A DNA stretch of 64,000 bases from Calidifontibacter indicus (GCF_003386865.1 NZ_QTUA01000001.1:1054001-1118000); one strand, 5' to 3'. Counted from the first letter of the stretch, positions 42,229 through 52,396 are shown. Translations and numbers: made by a program. The notes: generated by a model from the letters alone, not told the origin.

Positions 42229-42326
42229 TTTTCCGGCTCGCGGGCAATGCCGTAAAGTGGCCCGAAGGGCTCTTGGGCCCACCGAATCGTTCCATCCTCG
42301 AGATCCAGTAAGGACACTGCTGACGC

Positions 42327-42425
42327 ATGGGTTCCGTCATCAAGAAGCGCCGTAAGCGCATGGCCAAGAAGAAGCACCGCAAGCTGCTGCGCAAGACGCG
42401 CCACCAGCGTCGCAACAAGAAGTAA
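42327..42425 (+). CDS. Small ribosomal protein bS22-like (AURKAIP1/COX24 domain)
   Basis: A 32-residue, extremely basic peptide, [20 protein letters not shown] followed by [12 protein letters not shown]. It matches the tiny actinobacterial protein identified as bS22 in mycobacterial 30S structures. ATG 42327; GTAAGGAC lies 10-17 bases upstream. It is easily missed because of its length. It is placed between the BldC-like gene and the epimerase, as in other actinomycetes. Confidence 0.88.
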   Translation: MGSVIKKRRKRMAKKKHRKLLRKTRHQRRNKK

Positions 42426-42540
42426 TCGACTTCTTCACGCACAAGCAGGCTCCGCCCGGTTTGAGGGACGGAGCCTCTTGCGTCCAGCAGGGGCCGCCGT
42501 AGGATCGCAGCGGCAGAATTCCAATGGGGAGGCGACAGGG

Positions 42541-43524
42541 ATGGGCCGCATCGTTCTGGTCACCGGTGTGTCGCGCCGCATCGGCGGGCGCACGGCGGAG
42601 TTGCTGTCCCGAGACCCCGAGATCGACAAGGTGATCGCGGTCGACGCGGTGCCGCCGTCGCACAGCCTGGGTCGCGCGCAGTTCGTGCGCGCCGACATCC
42701 GCAACCCGATGGTCGGCAAGGTCATCTCCCACGAGGGCGTCGACACCGTGCTGCACCTCGGGGTGATCATCACTCCCAAGCAGGTCGGTGGCCGCACCTC
42801 GCAGAAGGAGATCAACGTCATCGGCACCATGCAGTTGCTGGCTGCCTGCCAACGTGCCGAGTCCCTCAAGCGCTTCGTGGTGAAGTCGTCGTCGGCGGTC
42901 TACGGCTCCTCGCCGCGTGACCCGGCGATGTTCACCGAGGAACAGCAGGCCCGGCGCAGCCCCACCGGCGGCACCGGAAAAGACTCCGCCGAGGTCGAGA
43001 ACTACGTGCGCGGGTTCGCCCGGCGCCGCCCCGACGTGTCGGTGTGCACGCTGCGCATGGCCAATGTCGTCGGACGCGGGTTCCGCAGCCAACTGTCGGA
43101 CTACCTGTCGATGCCGGTGATGCCGGTGCCGCTCGGGTTCGACGGGCGGATGCAGTTGCTGCATCTCGACGACGCGCTGAGCGCGCTGCGCACCGCGACC
43201 CTGTCGGACGTCTCGGGCACGGTCAACGTGGCCGCCGACGGACTGTTGACCGTGCGGATGGCCGCCCGGATCGCCGGCAAGCCGGTCGTGCCGATCGTGC
43301 CTCAGGCCGGTGGTCTGGTGCAGCAGGTGACCCGTCGCATCGGGCTCAAGGGTTTCGAGGCGTCCGAGATGGACTTCTTGTGTTACGGACGAGGAATGGA
43401 GACCACGCGGATGCGCACCGAGCTCGGGTTCGAACCGGCGATGACGACCCGGGAGGCGTTCGCCGACGTGTTCGCACCGGCCTCGCGCCGTGCCGCGGCC
43501 GCCGCGGGGGTGCGGCGTGGCTGA
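42541..43524 (+). CDS. NAD-dependent epimerase/dehydratase-family protein
   Basis: A 327-residue SDR-extended protein. The N-terminal Rossmann motif is MGRIVLVTGVSRRIGGRTAE, slightly off the usual GxxGxxG. FVVKSSSAVYGSSPRDP contains the Ser/Tyr region, but the usual YxxxK is not clear (SAEVENYVRGFA), so catalysis may differ. ATG 42541 follows GGGGAGG. It ends inside the start of the acyltransferase gene (8-bp overlap), so the two are coupled. Substrate unknown. Confidence 0.83.
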   Translation: MGRIVLVTGVSRRIGGRTAELLSRDPEIDKVIAVDAVPPSHSLGRAQFVRADIRNPMVGKVISHEGVDTVLHLGVIITPKQVGGRTSQKEINVIGTMQLLAACQRAESLKRFVVKSSSAVYGSSPRDPAMFTEEQQARRSPTGGTGKDSAEVENYVRGFARRRPDVSVCTLRMANVVGRGFRSQLSDYLSMPVMPVPLGFDGRMQLLHLDDALSALRTATLSDVSGTVNVAADGLLTVRMAARIAGKPVVPIVPQAGGLVQQVTRRIGLKGFEASEMDFLCYGRGMETTRMRTELGFEPAMTTREAFADVFAPASRRAAAAAGVRRG

Positions 43525-44818
43525 TTCGACCGGACGCCGTTCTGCCGCCAAGTCGGGCGCAGCGAAGCCCGCGGCCGCCAAGCCGGGCACCTCGAAGTCG
43601 GCTGCAGCCAAGAAGTCGGCGACCACGAAGTCGACCACCTCGAAGTCGGCGTCCGCCGGCACCCGGAAGACCGCCGCACGCGGGCCGCAGGCCGCCAAGC
43701 CGCTGCGGGCCGCCCGCACCAACGACGACGCCCTCGGCTCCAAGGCGACCCGTCGCCCGAGCCGGTCGGCGATGCGTGCCAAGGCCGCCGACCGTCCGCG
43801 TCCGGCGCTGCGGGTCGTGCCCGACCCGACGCACGACGCCCCGGTCGAGACGCCGTCCAAGAACCCGTTCGCGGCGAAGTTGCCGTTCGATCTGCCCGTC
43901 GACCTCGACCCGGGTGCGTTGGTTCAGACGCTGGTGTCGCTGCTGCGCGCGGCCGGCTCCTCGGCCGGGCTGTCCGGCGACGACCTCGAGCGTCGGGTCG
44001 CCGGCGCACTGGCGTTCGTGCGACGGCGCATCACCGGCGACTACTCGATCGACGACTTCGGCTTCGACGAGGAGTTCACCCGCGAGATCTGGCTGCCGCT
44101 GCTGCGTCCGCTGTACAAGCGGTGGTTCCGGGTGGAGGTGCGCGGCATCGAGAACATCCCGGCCACCGGCCGGGTGCTGGTCGTCGCCAACCACTCCGGC
44201 ACCATCCCGGTCGACGGTCTGATGACCCAGGTCGCGATCTACGACGAGCACCCGAACCACCGGTTCGTGCGGATGCTCGGCGCCGACCTGGTGTTCCAGT
44301 CGCCGTTCGTGGGGGAGTTGTCGCGCAAGTCGGGCACCACCCTCGCTGCGAACTCCGATGCGCAACGACTCCTGGACGCCGACGAGTTGGTGGCCGTGTT
44401 CCCGGAGGGCTTCAAGGGCGTCGGCAAGCCGTTCGGCGACCGCTACCGGTTGCAACGGTTCGGGCGCGGCGGTTTCGTGTCGTCCGCGGTGCGCACGGGG
44501 GCTCCGATCATCCCGTGCTCGATCGTGGGCGCCGAGGAGATCTACCCGATGCTCGGCAACGCCAAGAGCATCGCGCGCTTGTTCGGCTTCCCCTACTTCC
44601 CGATCACGCCGACCTTCCCGCTGCTCGGGCTGCTCGGGGCCATCCCGTTGCCGAGCAAGTGGATCATCGAGTTCGGCACCCCGATCGAGACCGCCCACCA
44701 CGGCGCCGCCTCGGCCGACGACCCGTCCGTGTTGTTCGACGTCACCGACCAGGTGCGCGAGACGATCCAGCAGACGCTCTACTCGCTGCTGCTCGAGCGC
44801 CGCTCGGTCTTCTTCTGA
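43517..44818 (+). CDS. Lysophospholipid acyltransferase-family protein with histone-H1-like N-terminal tail
   Basis: A 433-residue protein. Residues 1-115 are Lys/Ala/Ser/Thr-rich (KSGAAKPAAAKPGTSKSAAA and KSATTKSTTSKSASAG), disordered and strongly basic, like H1-type DNA-binding tails. The PlsC domain follows, with block I NHSGTIPVDGLM (the NHxxxxD motif), block III VFPEGFKGVGKP and the Pro-rich block IV APIIPCSIVG. GTG 43517 overlaps the epimerase stop. Such acyltransferases are known beside rex-hem loci, but the tail is notable. Confidence 0.87.
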   Translation: MADSTGRRSAAKSGAAKPAAAKPGTSKSAAAKKSATTKSTTSKSASAGTRKTAARGPQAAKPLRAARTNDDALGSKATRRPSRSAMRAKAADRPRPALRVVPDPTHDAPVETPSKNPFAAKLPFDLPVDLDPGALVQTLVSLLRAAGSSAGLSGDDLERRVAGALAFVRRRITGDYSIDDFGFDEEFTREIWLPLLRPLYKRWFRVEVRGIENIPATGRVLVVANHSGTIPVDGLMTQVAIYDEHPNHRFVRMLGADLVFQSPFVGELSRKSGTTLAANSDAQRLLDADELVAVFPEGFKGVGKPFGDRYRLQRFGRGGFVSSAVRTGAPIIPCSIVGAEEIYPMLGNAKSIARLFGFPYFPITPTFPLLGLLGAIPLPSKWIIEFGTPIETAHHGAASADDPSVLFDVTDQVRETIQQTLYSLLLERRSVFF

Positions 44819-44829
44819 TCGGACGCTCG

Positions 44830-45063
44830 ATGGCTCGGATCACGCTCTACGGCAAGCCCGGCTGCCACCTGTGCGACGACGCCCGCGCGGTGATCGAGCG
44901 GGTGTGCGCCGACCTCGGCGAGGACTACGAGGAGATCTCGATCGCCGGTGACGAGCAGTTGATGCACGCCTACGGCGAGCTCATTCCGGTGACGCTCGTC
45001 GACGGTGCGCAGCACGACTACTGGCGGGTGGACGAGCAGCGGTTGCGCCGCGCTCTGGCCTGA
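44830..45063 (+). CDS. Glutaredoxin-like protein (DUF836)
   Basis: A 77-residue thioredoxin-fold protein with redox motif YGKPGCHLCDDAR (CHLC) and the cis-Pro region ELIPVTLVDG. ATG 44830 lies 11 bases after the acyltransferase stop, so it is in the same unit. It lies immediately before the redox-sensor gene rex. Size is typical for the family. Its reductant and client are not known. Confidence 0.9.
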   Translation: MARITLYGKPGCHLCDDARAVIERVCADLGEDYEEISIAGDEQLMHAYGELIPVTLVDGAQHDYWRVDEQRLRRALA

Positions 45064-45123
45064 AACGACCGCACGGCCCTTATCACAGCGGGCTTGTAGC
45101 ACGTTTCGCGTGTTCATGCGACT

Positions 45124-45141
45124 TTGTGCCTGCGTTCACAA
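45124..45141 (+). promoter_or_regulatory. Rex operator (ROP) upstream of rex
   Basis: TTGTGCCTGCGTTCACAA agrees with the actinobacterial Rex site TTGTGAAnnnnTTCACAA at all but two positions. It lies about 85 bases before the rex GTG, the expected place for autoregulation. Its presence suggests that the rex-hem operon is repressed when NADH/NAD+ is low and relieved when oxygen is limiting. Confidence 0.75.
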
Positions 45142-45225
45142 AGACTTACCCTCGGGGGGTCGTGAACCAGAGGTGAGTTGCGTTTGGTATACGCACGCCA
45201 CCTCATCGGGAGGAGTTCGTTCCCT

Positions 45226-45909
45226 GTGACCAATGCGCCCGCCGCGCGCCGGGATATTCCGGATGCGACCGTCGCCCGGCTACCGGTGTACCTGCGGGTG
45301 CTCCGGGCCCTCAGCGGCCGTGGCGTGGACGTCGTCTCCTCCGAAGAACTCGCCGACGCGGCCGGTGTCCGGTCGTCCGGGCTGCGAAAAGACCTGTCCT
45401 ACTTGGGCTCCTACGGTGTGCGCGGCGTCGGTTACGACGTCGAGCGGTTGTCGGAGGAGATCACCCGCGAACTCGGTCTGCAGGGTGATTTCGCGGTTGC
45501 GATCGTCGGAATGGGCAACCTCGGCCGGGCGCTGGCCGACTACCGGGGTTTCGCCACCCGCGGTTTCTCGGTGCGCTGGCTGATCGACACCGACCCCGAA
45601 CTCACCGGCAGCACCATCGCCGGGCTCACCGTCGTCGACTTCGACGGCTTCCGGCCCGGCCCCGACGAAGCGGTCATCGGAGTGCTCGCCACCCCGCCCG
45701 CGTCGGCCCAGGAGGCCGCCGACTCGCTGGTCGAGCGCGGCGTCCGCTCCATCCTCAACTTCGCCTCGGAGCCGCTGGATCTTCCCGACTCCGTCGCCGT
45801 GCGCAAGGTCGACCTCGCCACCGAACTGCAGATCCTGGCGTTCCACGACCAGCGCACCCGTCCCGAGCCCGAGCCGTTGCCCGATCCCTTCGCGGAGGTG
45901 ACTTCGTGA
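45226..45909 (+). CDS. rex: Redox-sensing transcriptional repressor Rex
   Basis: A 227-residue NADH-sensing repressor. The N-terminal winged HTH is ELADAAGVRSSGLRKDLSYL, then GSYGVRGVGYDVERL; the Rossmann domain has VAIVGMGNLGRALADYRGF, and the C-terminal swapped helix contains ILAFHDQRTRP. GTG 45226 follows GGGAGGAG; an upstream in-frame start (45178) would add an unconserved extension. It overlaps hemA by four bases (GTGA), so the redox sensor and the haem pathway share a transcript. An operator lies upstream. Confidence 0.96.
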   Translation: MTNAPAARRDIPDATVARLPVYLRVLRALSGRGVDVVSSEELADAAGVRSSGLRKDLSYLGSYGVRGVGYDVERLSEEITRELGLQGDFAVAIVGMGNLGRALADYRGFATRGFSVRWLIDTDPELTGSTIAGLTVVDFDGFRPGPDEAVIGVLATPPASAQEAADSLVERGVRSILNFASEPLDLPDSVAVRKVDLATELQILAFHDQRTRPEPEPLPDPFAEVTS

Positions 45910-47240
45910 GTTTGTTGGTTGTGGGGTTGTCGCACCGTTCGGCACCCGTCGAACTGCTGGAGCGCGCCACCCTGTCCGGTGACCGTGGTGCCCAACTCGA
46001 CGAGGCGCTGCGCCGCGGCGACCACGTGAACGAGTGGATGGTCGTCTCCACCTGCAATCGGGTGGAGATCTACGGCGAGGTCGCCACCTTCCACGGGGCG
46101 GTCACCCAGATGAGCGAATCGCTCTGTGCGGCAACAGGTCTCGACCTCGAGGAAGTGGGTGACAGCCTCTACGCCCACTACGAGGAGCGGGCCGTCGCCC
46201 ACCTGTTCTCGGTCGCCGCCGGGCTCGACTCGCTCGCGGTGGGGGAGAGCCAGATCCTCGCCCAGCTGCGCACCTCGCTGCAGGACGGCCGCGAGCACGG
46301 CCACCTCGGCAGGGCGCTGGAGAACGTCGCGCAGCAGGCGCTGCGGGTGGGCAAGAAGGTGCACGCCGAGACCGGCATCGACACCGTCAGCAAGGGCCTC
46401 ATCGAGCGTGGCGTCGCGCTCGCCGAGCAGCGGATCGGCCCGGTCACCCAGGCGCCCGTCGCGGTCGTGGGCTCGGGCGCGATGAGCGCGCTCACCGCCC
46501 ACACGCTCACCCGGATGGGCGTCACCGACATCACGATCGTCAGCCGCACCCTGGAGAACGCGCAGCGGCTCGCCACCGCGACCGGGGCCTCCGTCCGACC
46601 GTGGGACGAGCGGCACGACGTCATCGCCGGCGCCCAGTTCGTCGTGTCCTGCACCGGAGCCGTGGGACACGTGATCGGCGCCGACGAGGTGCGCGCGGGG
46701 CGGTCGAACGACAGCCCGGCTCAGGTCTTCCTCGACCTCGCGCTGCCGCGCGACGTCGACCCTGCCGTCGGCGACGTCGCCGGGGTCGAGGTGTTCTGGC
46801 TCGACGACCTGCACACGGTGGTCGAGGCCGACGGCTCCCGCACCGAACTCGAAGCGGTCGAGTCGATGGTCACCGAGGAGGTGGCCGAGTTCGCGCTCAG
46901 CCGCCGGGCTGCTGCGGTGGGGCCGACCGTCGCCGCTATCCGCCGGTACGCCGCCGACGTGGTTGCCGGTGAGCTGCAGCGCATGGACGCCCGCATCGAA
47001 CTCGACGAGAAGCAGCGCGCCCAGGTGCAGCTGACGATCCACCGCATCGTGGAGAAACTGCTGCACACCCCGACGGTGCGGATGAAGGAACTGGCGACCT
47101 CCGACGACGGCGGCGACTACACCAAGCTGCTGCACACGCTGTTCGACCTCGACCCGTTCGTGTCGCAGGTCTCGAACATCCCGCGCGAGGTCGGCCACCA
47201 GGGTGCGCCGGCCGGTCGGCAGAGCGGAGGTGTCCAGTGA
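45906..47240 (+). CDS. hemA: Glutamyl-tRNA reductase
   Basis: A 444-residue NADPH enzyme that makes glutamate-1-semialdehyde, the first committed step of C5 haem synthesis. Catalytic Cys in [14 protein letters not shown], substrate-pocket motif [22 protein letters not shown] fold [16 protein letters not shown] and a C-terminal dimer helix region. GTG 45906. It overlaps rex and hemC by four bases each. The product is used by HemL, which is encoded 5 kb downstream. Confidence 0.97.
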   Translation: MSLLVVGLSHRSAPVELLERATLSGDRGAQLDEALRRGDHVNEWMVVSTCNRVEIYGEVATFHGAVTQMSESLCAATGLDLEEVGDSLYAHYEERAVAHLFSVAAGLDSLAVGESQILAQLRTSLQDGREHGHLGRALENVAQQALRVGKKVHAETGIDTVSKGLIERGVALAEQRIGPVTQAPVAVVGSGAMSALTAHTLTRMGVTDITIVSRTLENAQRLATATGASVRPWDERHDVIAGAQFVVSCTGAVGHVIGADEVRAGRSNDSPAQVFLDLALPRDVDPAVGDVAGVEVFWLDDLHTVVEADGSRTELEAVESMVTEEVAEFALSRRAAAVGPTVAAIRRYAADVVAGELQRMDARIELDEKQRAQVQLTIHRIVEKLLHTPTVRMKELATSDDGGDYTKLLHTLFDLDPFVSQVSNIPREVGHQGAPAGRQSGGVQ

Positions 47241-48253
47241 GCGTCCTTCGTCTCGGCACCCGCCGATCGCAGCTGGCGATGACCCAGTCGGGTCACGTCG
47301 CCGACGCCCTGCGCGCGCTCGGCCACGAGGTCGAACTCGTCGAGATCGTCACCGAGGGCGACACGAACCGTGCCCCCTTGACCCAGATGGGCGGCACCGG
47401 CGTGTTCGCCGCAGCACTGCGCGAGGCGCTGCTGCGTGGCGAGGTCGACCTGGCGGTGCACTCGCTCAAGGACCTCCCCGCCGCCGACCACCCGGGCCTG
47501 CTCATCGCCGCGATGCCGCCGCGCGAAGACCCGCGCGACGCGCTCGTGGCCCGCGACGGACTCACCCTCGGCGAGCTGCCGGCCGGTGCCACGATCGGCA
47601 CGGGCTCGCCCCGCCGGGTCGCCGCACTGGCCGCACTGGGTCTCGGGTTCGAGATCCGTCCGCTGCGCGGAAACGTCGACTCCCGGCTCGCCCGGGTCAG
47701 CGACGGTGAACTCGACGCCGTCGTGCTCGCGTCGGCCGGCCTGCGCCGGATTGATCGCGCCGACCGCATCACCGAGGCCATCGACCCGCTGCAGATGCTG
47801 CCCGCCCCCGGGCAGGGTGCGCTGGCGGTCGAGGTGCGCGCCGACGACGCCGCGACGATCGAGATCGTGTCGGCGATCGACGACTCCGACACCCGGGCCG
47901 CCGTCACCGCCGAACGCGCCGTGCTGCGCGGCCTGCAGGCCGGATGCTCGGCACCCGTCGGGGCGCTCGCCGAAGTGGTGGAGGACGTCGACGGTTCGCT
48001 GGAGATCTCGCTGCGCGCGTTCGTCGGTGCTCCCGACGGCAGCACCGACCTGCGCCGCTCGATCACCGGCCCGATCGCAGACGCCGAGCAACTCGGCCTC
48101 TGCCTGGCAGACGTGCTCCTGGACGACGGCGCGCGGCGGATCATCGCCGACGCCCAGGAAAGACCCGACCGACAACGACCACCCGGCGCCAGTGCGACTG
48201 GCGGCCCCGCAGACCGAACGACCGACATCGACGCCATGGAGCGTGAGAAGTGA
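47237..48253 (+). CDS. hemC: Hydroxymethylbilane synthase (porphobilinogen deaminase)
   Basis: A 338-residue enzyme that joins four porphobilinogens into hydroxymethylbilane. Key parts: [57 protein letters not shown] and the dipyrromethane-cofactor Cys in [12 protein letters not shown]. The C-terminal 30 residues are a variable Arg/Ala-rich extension. GTG 47237 overlaps the hemA stop, and its own stop overlaps the next start (GTGA). Third gene of the rex-hem operon. Confidence 0.97.
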   Translation: MSVLRLGTRRSQLAMTQSGHVADALRALGHEVELVEIVTEGDTNRAPLTQMGGTGVFAAALREALLRGEVDLAVHSLKDLPAADHPGLLIAAMPPREDPRDALVARDGLTLGELPAGATIGTGSPRRVAALAALGLGFEIRPLRGNVDSRLARVSDGELDAVVLASAGLRRIDRADRITEAIDPLQMLPAPGQGALAVEVRADDAATIEIVSAIDDSDTRAAVTAERAVLRGLQAGCSAPVGALAEVVEDVDGSLEISLRAFVGAPDGSTDLRRSITGPIADAEQLGLCLADVLLDDGARRIIADAQERPDRQRPPGASATGGPADRTTDIDAMEREK

Positions 48254-49872
48254 GCACCACCACCAAGACGCCTGCAGCAGTTGCCTTCGTCGGGTCCGGC
48301 CCCGGCGATCCGGGCCTGCTGACAGTTCGAGCGGCGAACCTGTTGCGCCGGGCCGACGTCGTCGTGCTCGACCGGGTCGCCCGTGCGGACTTCGTGGCGC
48401 GATTCGCCCGGGAGGACGCCGAGATCGTCGACGCCGGGCACGGCGACACCGGCGTCCCGCTGACCACCGCGTCGCGCGCGAAGCTGGTCGTGCGCACCGC
48501 GAAGGCCGCGGGCAAGCTCGGCAAGGACGCGCTCGTCGTCCGGCTGATGGACGGCGACCCGGCCACCTTCAACGGCCTGGCCGAGGAAGCCACCGCGCTG
48601 CACAAGGCGGGCATTCCGTTCGAGATCGTGCCCGGTGTCAGCGCCGCCACCGCGGTGCCCGCGTACGCCGGTATCCCGCTGACACACAATGGGTCTCGCG
48701 GCGTGCACGTGCTGTCGGCGTCCGACTCGAAGGTCGACTACGCACGTTCGGCCGCCGCCGACACCACCGTCGTGCTGTTCGCGACCGCCGAGACCCTCGG
48801 CGACGCGCTGGTGCGACTGCGCGACGCCGGCCGCGACGGTGAGACCGCCGTCTCGGTCACGACCGACGGCACCACCATCCACCAGAAGACCCACACGTTC
48901 ACCCTCGACGAGACCGAGAAGGCGCTCGCCGGGTCGGGCGTCACCGGCGCGGTCGTCGCCGTCGTCGGCGCTCCGGTCAGCTACCGCGAGTCGCTGTCGT
49001 GGTGGGAGAACAAGCCGCTGTTCGGCTGGAACGTGCTGGTGCCGCGCACCAAGGACCAAGCCGGTTCGATGACCGACCGCCTCGGCGACTTCGGGGCGTC
49101 GAGCGACATCGTGCCGACGATCAGCGTCGAGCCGCCGCGCACCCCGCAGCAGATGGAGCGGGCGATCAAGGGTCTGGTGACCGGTCGCTACGAGTGGATC
49201 GGCTTCACCTCGCAGAACGCCGTGAAGGCGGTGCGGGAGAAGTTCGAGGAGTTCGGTCTCGACGCGCGTGCGTTCGCCGGGCTCAAGATCGCCGCGGTCG
49301 GTGGGGTCACCGCCGACGCGCTGCGCGAGTGGGGCCTGGAGCCCGACCTCGTGCCGAGCGGCGAGCAGTCGGCGAAGGGCCTGCTGGAGGAGTGGCCCGA
49401 GTTCGACGAGCAGCTCGACCCGATCAACCGGGTGTTCCTGCCGCGCGCCGATATCGCGACCGACACCCTCGTGGCCGGTCTGCAGGAGATCGGTTGGGAG
49501 GTCGACGACGTCACCGCCTACCGCACCGTCCGGGCCGCCCCGCCGGCCCCCGAGGTGCGCGAGGCGATCAAGAGCGGCAAGTTCGACGCGGTCTGCTTCA
49601 CCTCCTCCTCGACCGTGCGCAACCTGGTCGGCATCGCCGGCAAGCCACACGCCACCACGATCGTGGCGTGTATCGGCCCGGCCACCGCCAAGACCGCCGA
49701 GGAGCACGGCCTGCGGGTCGACGTGATGTCGACCGAGCCGTCCGCCGAGGCTCTCGTCGACGCGCTGGCCGACTTCGGTCGTAGCCTCGCCCTGTCGGCC
49801 GCCGAGGCCGGCGAGGCGGTGCGCCGTCCGAGCGAGCGCCGCACCACCGGCCGTCGAAAGGCCAAGGCCTGA
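48250..49872 (+). CDS. Fused uroporphyrinogen-III C-methyltransferase / uroporphyrinogen-III synthase
   Basis: A 540-residue bifunctional protein. Residues 1-250 are a SUMT (CobA) domain: [38 protein letters not shown] and [19 protein letters not shown]. Residues 260-510 are a HemD domain ([43 protein letters not shown]). The fusion is common in actinomycetes and links ring closure to the sirohaem/cobalamin branch. GTG 48250. The C-terminus is a basic tail. It overlaps hemB by one base (TGATG). Confidence 0.95.
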   Translation: MSTTTKTPAAVAFVGSGPGDPGLLTVRAANLLRRADVVVLDRVARADFVARFAREDAEIVDAGHGDTGVPLTTASRAKLVVRTAKAAGKLGKDALVVRLMDGDPATFNGLAEEATALHKAGIPFEIVPGVSAATAVPAYAGIPLTHNGSRGVHVLSASDSKVDYARSAAADTTVVLFATAETLGDALVRLRDAGRDGETAVSVTTDGTTIHQKTHTFTLDETEKALAGSGVTGAVVAVVGAPVSYRESLSWWENKPLFGWNVLVPRTKDQAGSMTDRLGDFGASSDIVPTISVEPPRTPQQMERAIKGLVTGRYEWIGFTSQNAVKAVREKFEEFGLDARAFAGLKIAAVGGVTADALREWGLEPDLVPSGEQSAKGLLEEWPEFDEQLDPINRVFLPRADIATDTLVAGLQEIGWEVDDVTAYRTVRAAPPAPEVREAIKSGKFDAVCFTSSSTVRNLVGIAGKPHATTIVACIGPATAKTAEEHGLRVDVMSTEPSAEALVDALADFGRSLALSAAEAGEAVRRPSERRTTGRRKAKA

Positions 49873-50846
49873 TGACGCAGCACCCGATCATCCGTCCGCG
49901 CCGCCTGCGCCGCACCCCCGCGGTGCGACGGTGGGTGGCCGAGACCCGGCTGCACCCGGCCGACCTGGTGCTGCCGATGTTCGTCAGGGAGGGCATCACC
50001 GAGCCGGTGCCGGTCACCTCGATGCCGGGCGTCGTCCAGCACACGCTCGACTCGCTGGTCGACGCCGCGCGGGAGGCGATCGAGGCCGGTGTCGGCGGGC
50101 TGATGCTCTTCGGCGTGCCGGCCGAGCGTGACGAAATGGGTTCGGGCGCAACCGATCCGAACGGCATCCTCAACGTCGCGCTGCGGCGCCTGCGGGACGA
50201 GTTCGGTGACAGCACCGTGCTGATGGCCGACCTGTGCCTCGACGAGTTCACCTCGCACGGGCACTGCGGCGTGCTCGCCGACGACGGCACCGTCGACAAC
50301 GACGCGACCCTGGAGATCTACGGCCGGATGGCGGTGGCGCAGGCCGAGGCGGGGGCGCACGTGGTGGGTCCCAGCGGCATGATGGACGGCCAGGTCGCCG
50401 TCATCCGCGAGGCGCTCGACGTGGCCGGGTTCACCGACACCATCGTGCTGGCGTACGCCGCGAAGTACGCCTCGGCGGCGTTCGGGCCGTTCCGCGAGGC
50501 GGTCGACTCGGCGCTCAAGGGCGACCGGGCCACCTACCAGCAGGACCCCGCCAACCTCACCGAGTCGCTGCGCGAAGTGGAGCTCGACCTCGAGGAAGGC
50601 GCCGACATGGTCATGGTGAAGCCGGCGACGCTCTACCTCGACGTCATCGCGAAGGTTGCACCCAACGTCGACGTGCCGCTGGCCGCCTACCACGTCAGCG
50701 GCGAGATGGCGATGATCGAGGCCGCCGCCGCGAACGGGTGGATCGACCGTGACCGGATGGTGCTGGAGCAGCTCACCGCGATCAAACGCGCGGGTGCGCG
50801 CATCATCCTCACGTACTACGCCACCGAGGTCGCCAAGGCGCTGTGA
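49872..50846 (+). CDS. hemB: Delta-aminolevulinic acid dehydratase (porphobilinogen synthase)
   Basis: A 324-residue enzyme that condenses two ALA into porphobilinogen. The Schiff-base lysines lie in [16 protein letters not shown] and [13 protein letters not shown]. The metal site [14 protein letters not shown] keeps C122 and C132 but has Asp124 where zinc enzymes have the middle Cys, so metal use may be intermediate or Mg-type. ATG 49872. Last gene of the rex-hemA-hemC-cobA/hemD operon; a short GGGGTC/GACCCC palindrome follows at 50855-50867. Confidence 0.96.
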   Translation: MTQHPIIRPRRLRRTPAVRRWVAETRLHPADLVLPMFVREGITEPVPVTSMPGVVQHTLDSLVDAAREAIEAGVGGLMLFGVPAERDEMGSGATDPNGILNVALRRLRDEFGDSTVLMADLCLDEFTSHGHCGVLADDGTVDNDATLEIYGRMAVAQAEAGAHVVGPSGMMDGQVAVIREALDVAGFTDTIVLAYAAKYASAAFGPFREAVDSALKGDRATYQQDPANLTESLREVELDLEEGADMVMVKPATLYLDVIAKVAPNVDVPLAAYHVSGEMAMIEAAAANGWIDRDRMVLEQLTAIKRAGARIILTYYATEVAKAL

Positions 50847-50915
50847 ACCACTCGGGGGTCGGACCCCACTAGGGTTGACGGGCCCTTCCGTCGTCGACCC
50901 GTTCGGAGTTCGCAG

Positions 50916-51806
50916 ATGAAGACGCTCGCGGTTCTCGTGACCGCCGCAGCCCTGACCACCCTCGCCGGTCCCGCGCAAGCTGCCTCCGCGGCCCCGCGCA
51001 AACCGGCCCGCATCGTGTTGGCCACCGCGCTGCCGGTGACGTCCGCCTGCGTCGTGGTCGGTGTCGGCACGACCGGTGTCGCCACCGGCTCGCGGGTGAC
51101 CGTCATCGACGACGGACGCGTGATCGGCCGCTCTCGGGTCACCGCGGGCAAGGCGATCGTGCCGATCAGTTCGAAGGTGCAGGGCAGCCGCGTCACCGTG
51201 GTGGTGGCCGGGCAGCGCCGCATCATCACGGTGCGCACCGACGCCGCGGCGCTCGCGGCCAGCCCCTGGTTGGTCGTGAACAAGAAGGTCTCGGCCGGGT
51301 CTTCCACGCCGCCGCGGCTGACGACCTCGGGCAACCTGCGGTTGCAGCCGTCCGCCGCCGGTGCCTACGAGAAGATGGCGAAAACCGCTGCGCGACAGGG
51401 CACCTCGCTGTGGGTGGCGAGCTCCTACCGGTCGGCGGCACGACAGAAGTCGCTCTACACCGCCTACGTCGCACGCGACGGGCGCAAGGCCGCCGACACC
51501 TACTCCGCCCGTCCCGGACACAGCGAGCACCAGACCGGGCTCGCAGTCGACGTCGCCGGCTCGTCCTGCACCCTGTCCGGGTGTTTCGCCGACACCGCCG
51601 CCGGGCGGTTCGTGAAGTCCGACGCTTACAGGTACGGCTTCGTCGTCCGCTACCCGAAGGGCGCCGACGCGACCACCGGCTATCGCTACGAGCCGTGGCA
51701 CCTGCGCTATGTCGGACCCTGGCTGGCCGGTTACCTGCACAGCGTCGGATCACTTACCTTGGAGCGGGCGTTCGCGCTTCCGGCCGCCCCCGACTACGCG
51801 AACTGA
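50916..51806 (+). CDS. Secreted M15 (VanY-type) D-alanyl-D-alanine carboxypeptidase
   Basis: A 296-residue exported protein. Signal peptide residues 1-24 end at AQA-AS. Residues 30-110 are a beta-rich, SH3-like region. The C-terminal VanY/M15B domain has ASSYRSAARQKSLY, the zinc motif GHSEHQTGLAVDV (SxHxxGxAxD) and EPWHLRYVGPWLA with the catalytic/zinc WH. It acts on peptidoglycan stem peptides outside the cell. ATG 50916. It follows the hem operon, separated by 69 bases. Confidence 0.92.
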   Translation: MKTLAVLVTAAALTTLAGPAQAASAAPRKPARIVLATALPVTSACVVVGVGTTGVATGSRVTVIDDGRVIGRSRVTAGKAIVPISSKVQGSRVTVVVAGQRRIITVRTDAAALAASPWLVVNKKVSAGSSTPPRLTTSGNLRLQPSAAGAYEKMAKTAARQGTSLWVASSYRSAARQKSLYTAYVARDGRKAADTYSARPGHSEHQTGLAVDVAGSSCTLSGCFADTAAGRFVKSDAYRYGFVVRYPKGADATTGYRYEPWHLRYVGPWLAGYLHSVGSLTLERAFALPAAPDYAN

Positions 51807-51877
51807 GACCGTTCGTTTCCGGATAGTTGCAGTATTCATCGGCCGTCACAGCCCCGTCGGGGCGTACCTTGTGGGTC

Positions 51878-52333
51878 ATGAGTGACTCAGGGGTCGAGTG
51901 GCTCGACGATGACCAGCAGGTGGCGTGGCGCAGCTACATCCGTAGTTCCCGCGCGCTCGAGACGGTGCTCGACACCGAGCTCCAGTCGGGCGCCGGCATG
52001 TCGTTGTCCGAGTACGAACTGTTGTCGATGCTGTCCGAGGTGCCCGATCGGGTGCTTCGGATGAGCACGTTGGCCGATCTCATCGTGCAGTCGCGCAGCC
52101 GCGTCACCCACACCGCCAACCGGTTGGCCGCCCGCGGATGGGTCGAGCGCCGGGCCGCGGTCGGCGACGGACGCGGCGTCGAACTCGTGCTCACCGACGC
52201 CGGTCTCGATGCCGTGGTGATCGGTGCGCGCGTGCACGTCACCGGCGTCCGTCGGCATTTGGTCGATCGGCTGGAGCGGTCGGAGTTGATCGATCTGGGC
52301 GCCACGATGGCGAAGGTGCGCGTAAACCTCTGA
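51878..52333 (+). CDS. MarR-family transcription regulator
   Basis: A 151-residue winged-HTH regulator: MSLSEYELLSMLSEVPDRVL, RMSTLADLIVQSRSRVTHTA, NRLAARGWVERRAAVGDGRG (wing) and LVLTDAGLDAV. ATG 51878 is chosen over an upstream in-frame ATG at 51827 because the family starts near MSDSGVEWLDD. No effector is indicated. It sits between the carboxypeptidase and hemL and may act on either. Confidence 0.9.
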   Translation: MSDSGVEWLDDDQQVAWRSYIRSSRALETVLDTELQSGAGMSLSEYELLSMLSEVPDRVLRMSTLADLIVQSRSRVTHTANRLAARGWVERRAAVGDGRGVELVLTDAGLDAVVIGARVHVTGVRRHLVDRLERSELIDLGATMAKVRVNL

Positions 52334-52396
52334 CCCTCCGGCCCCGCCGCCGCACGCGATTTCGGATGCCGCGACCCGTCTGGGACAATGGGGGCC

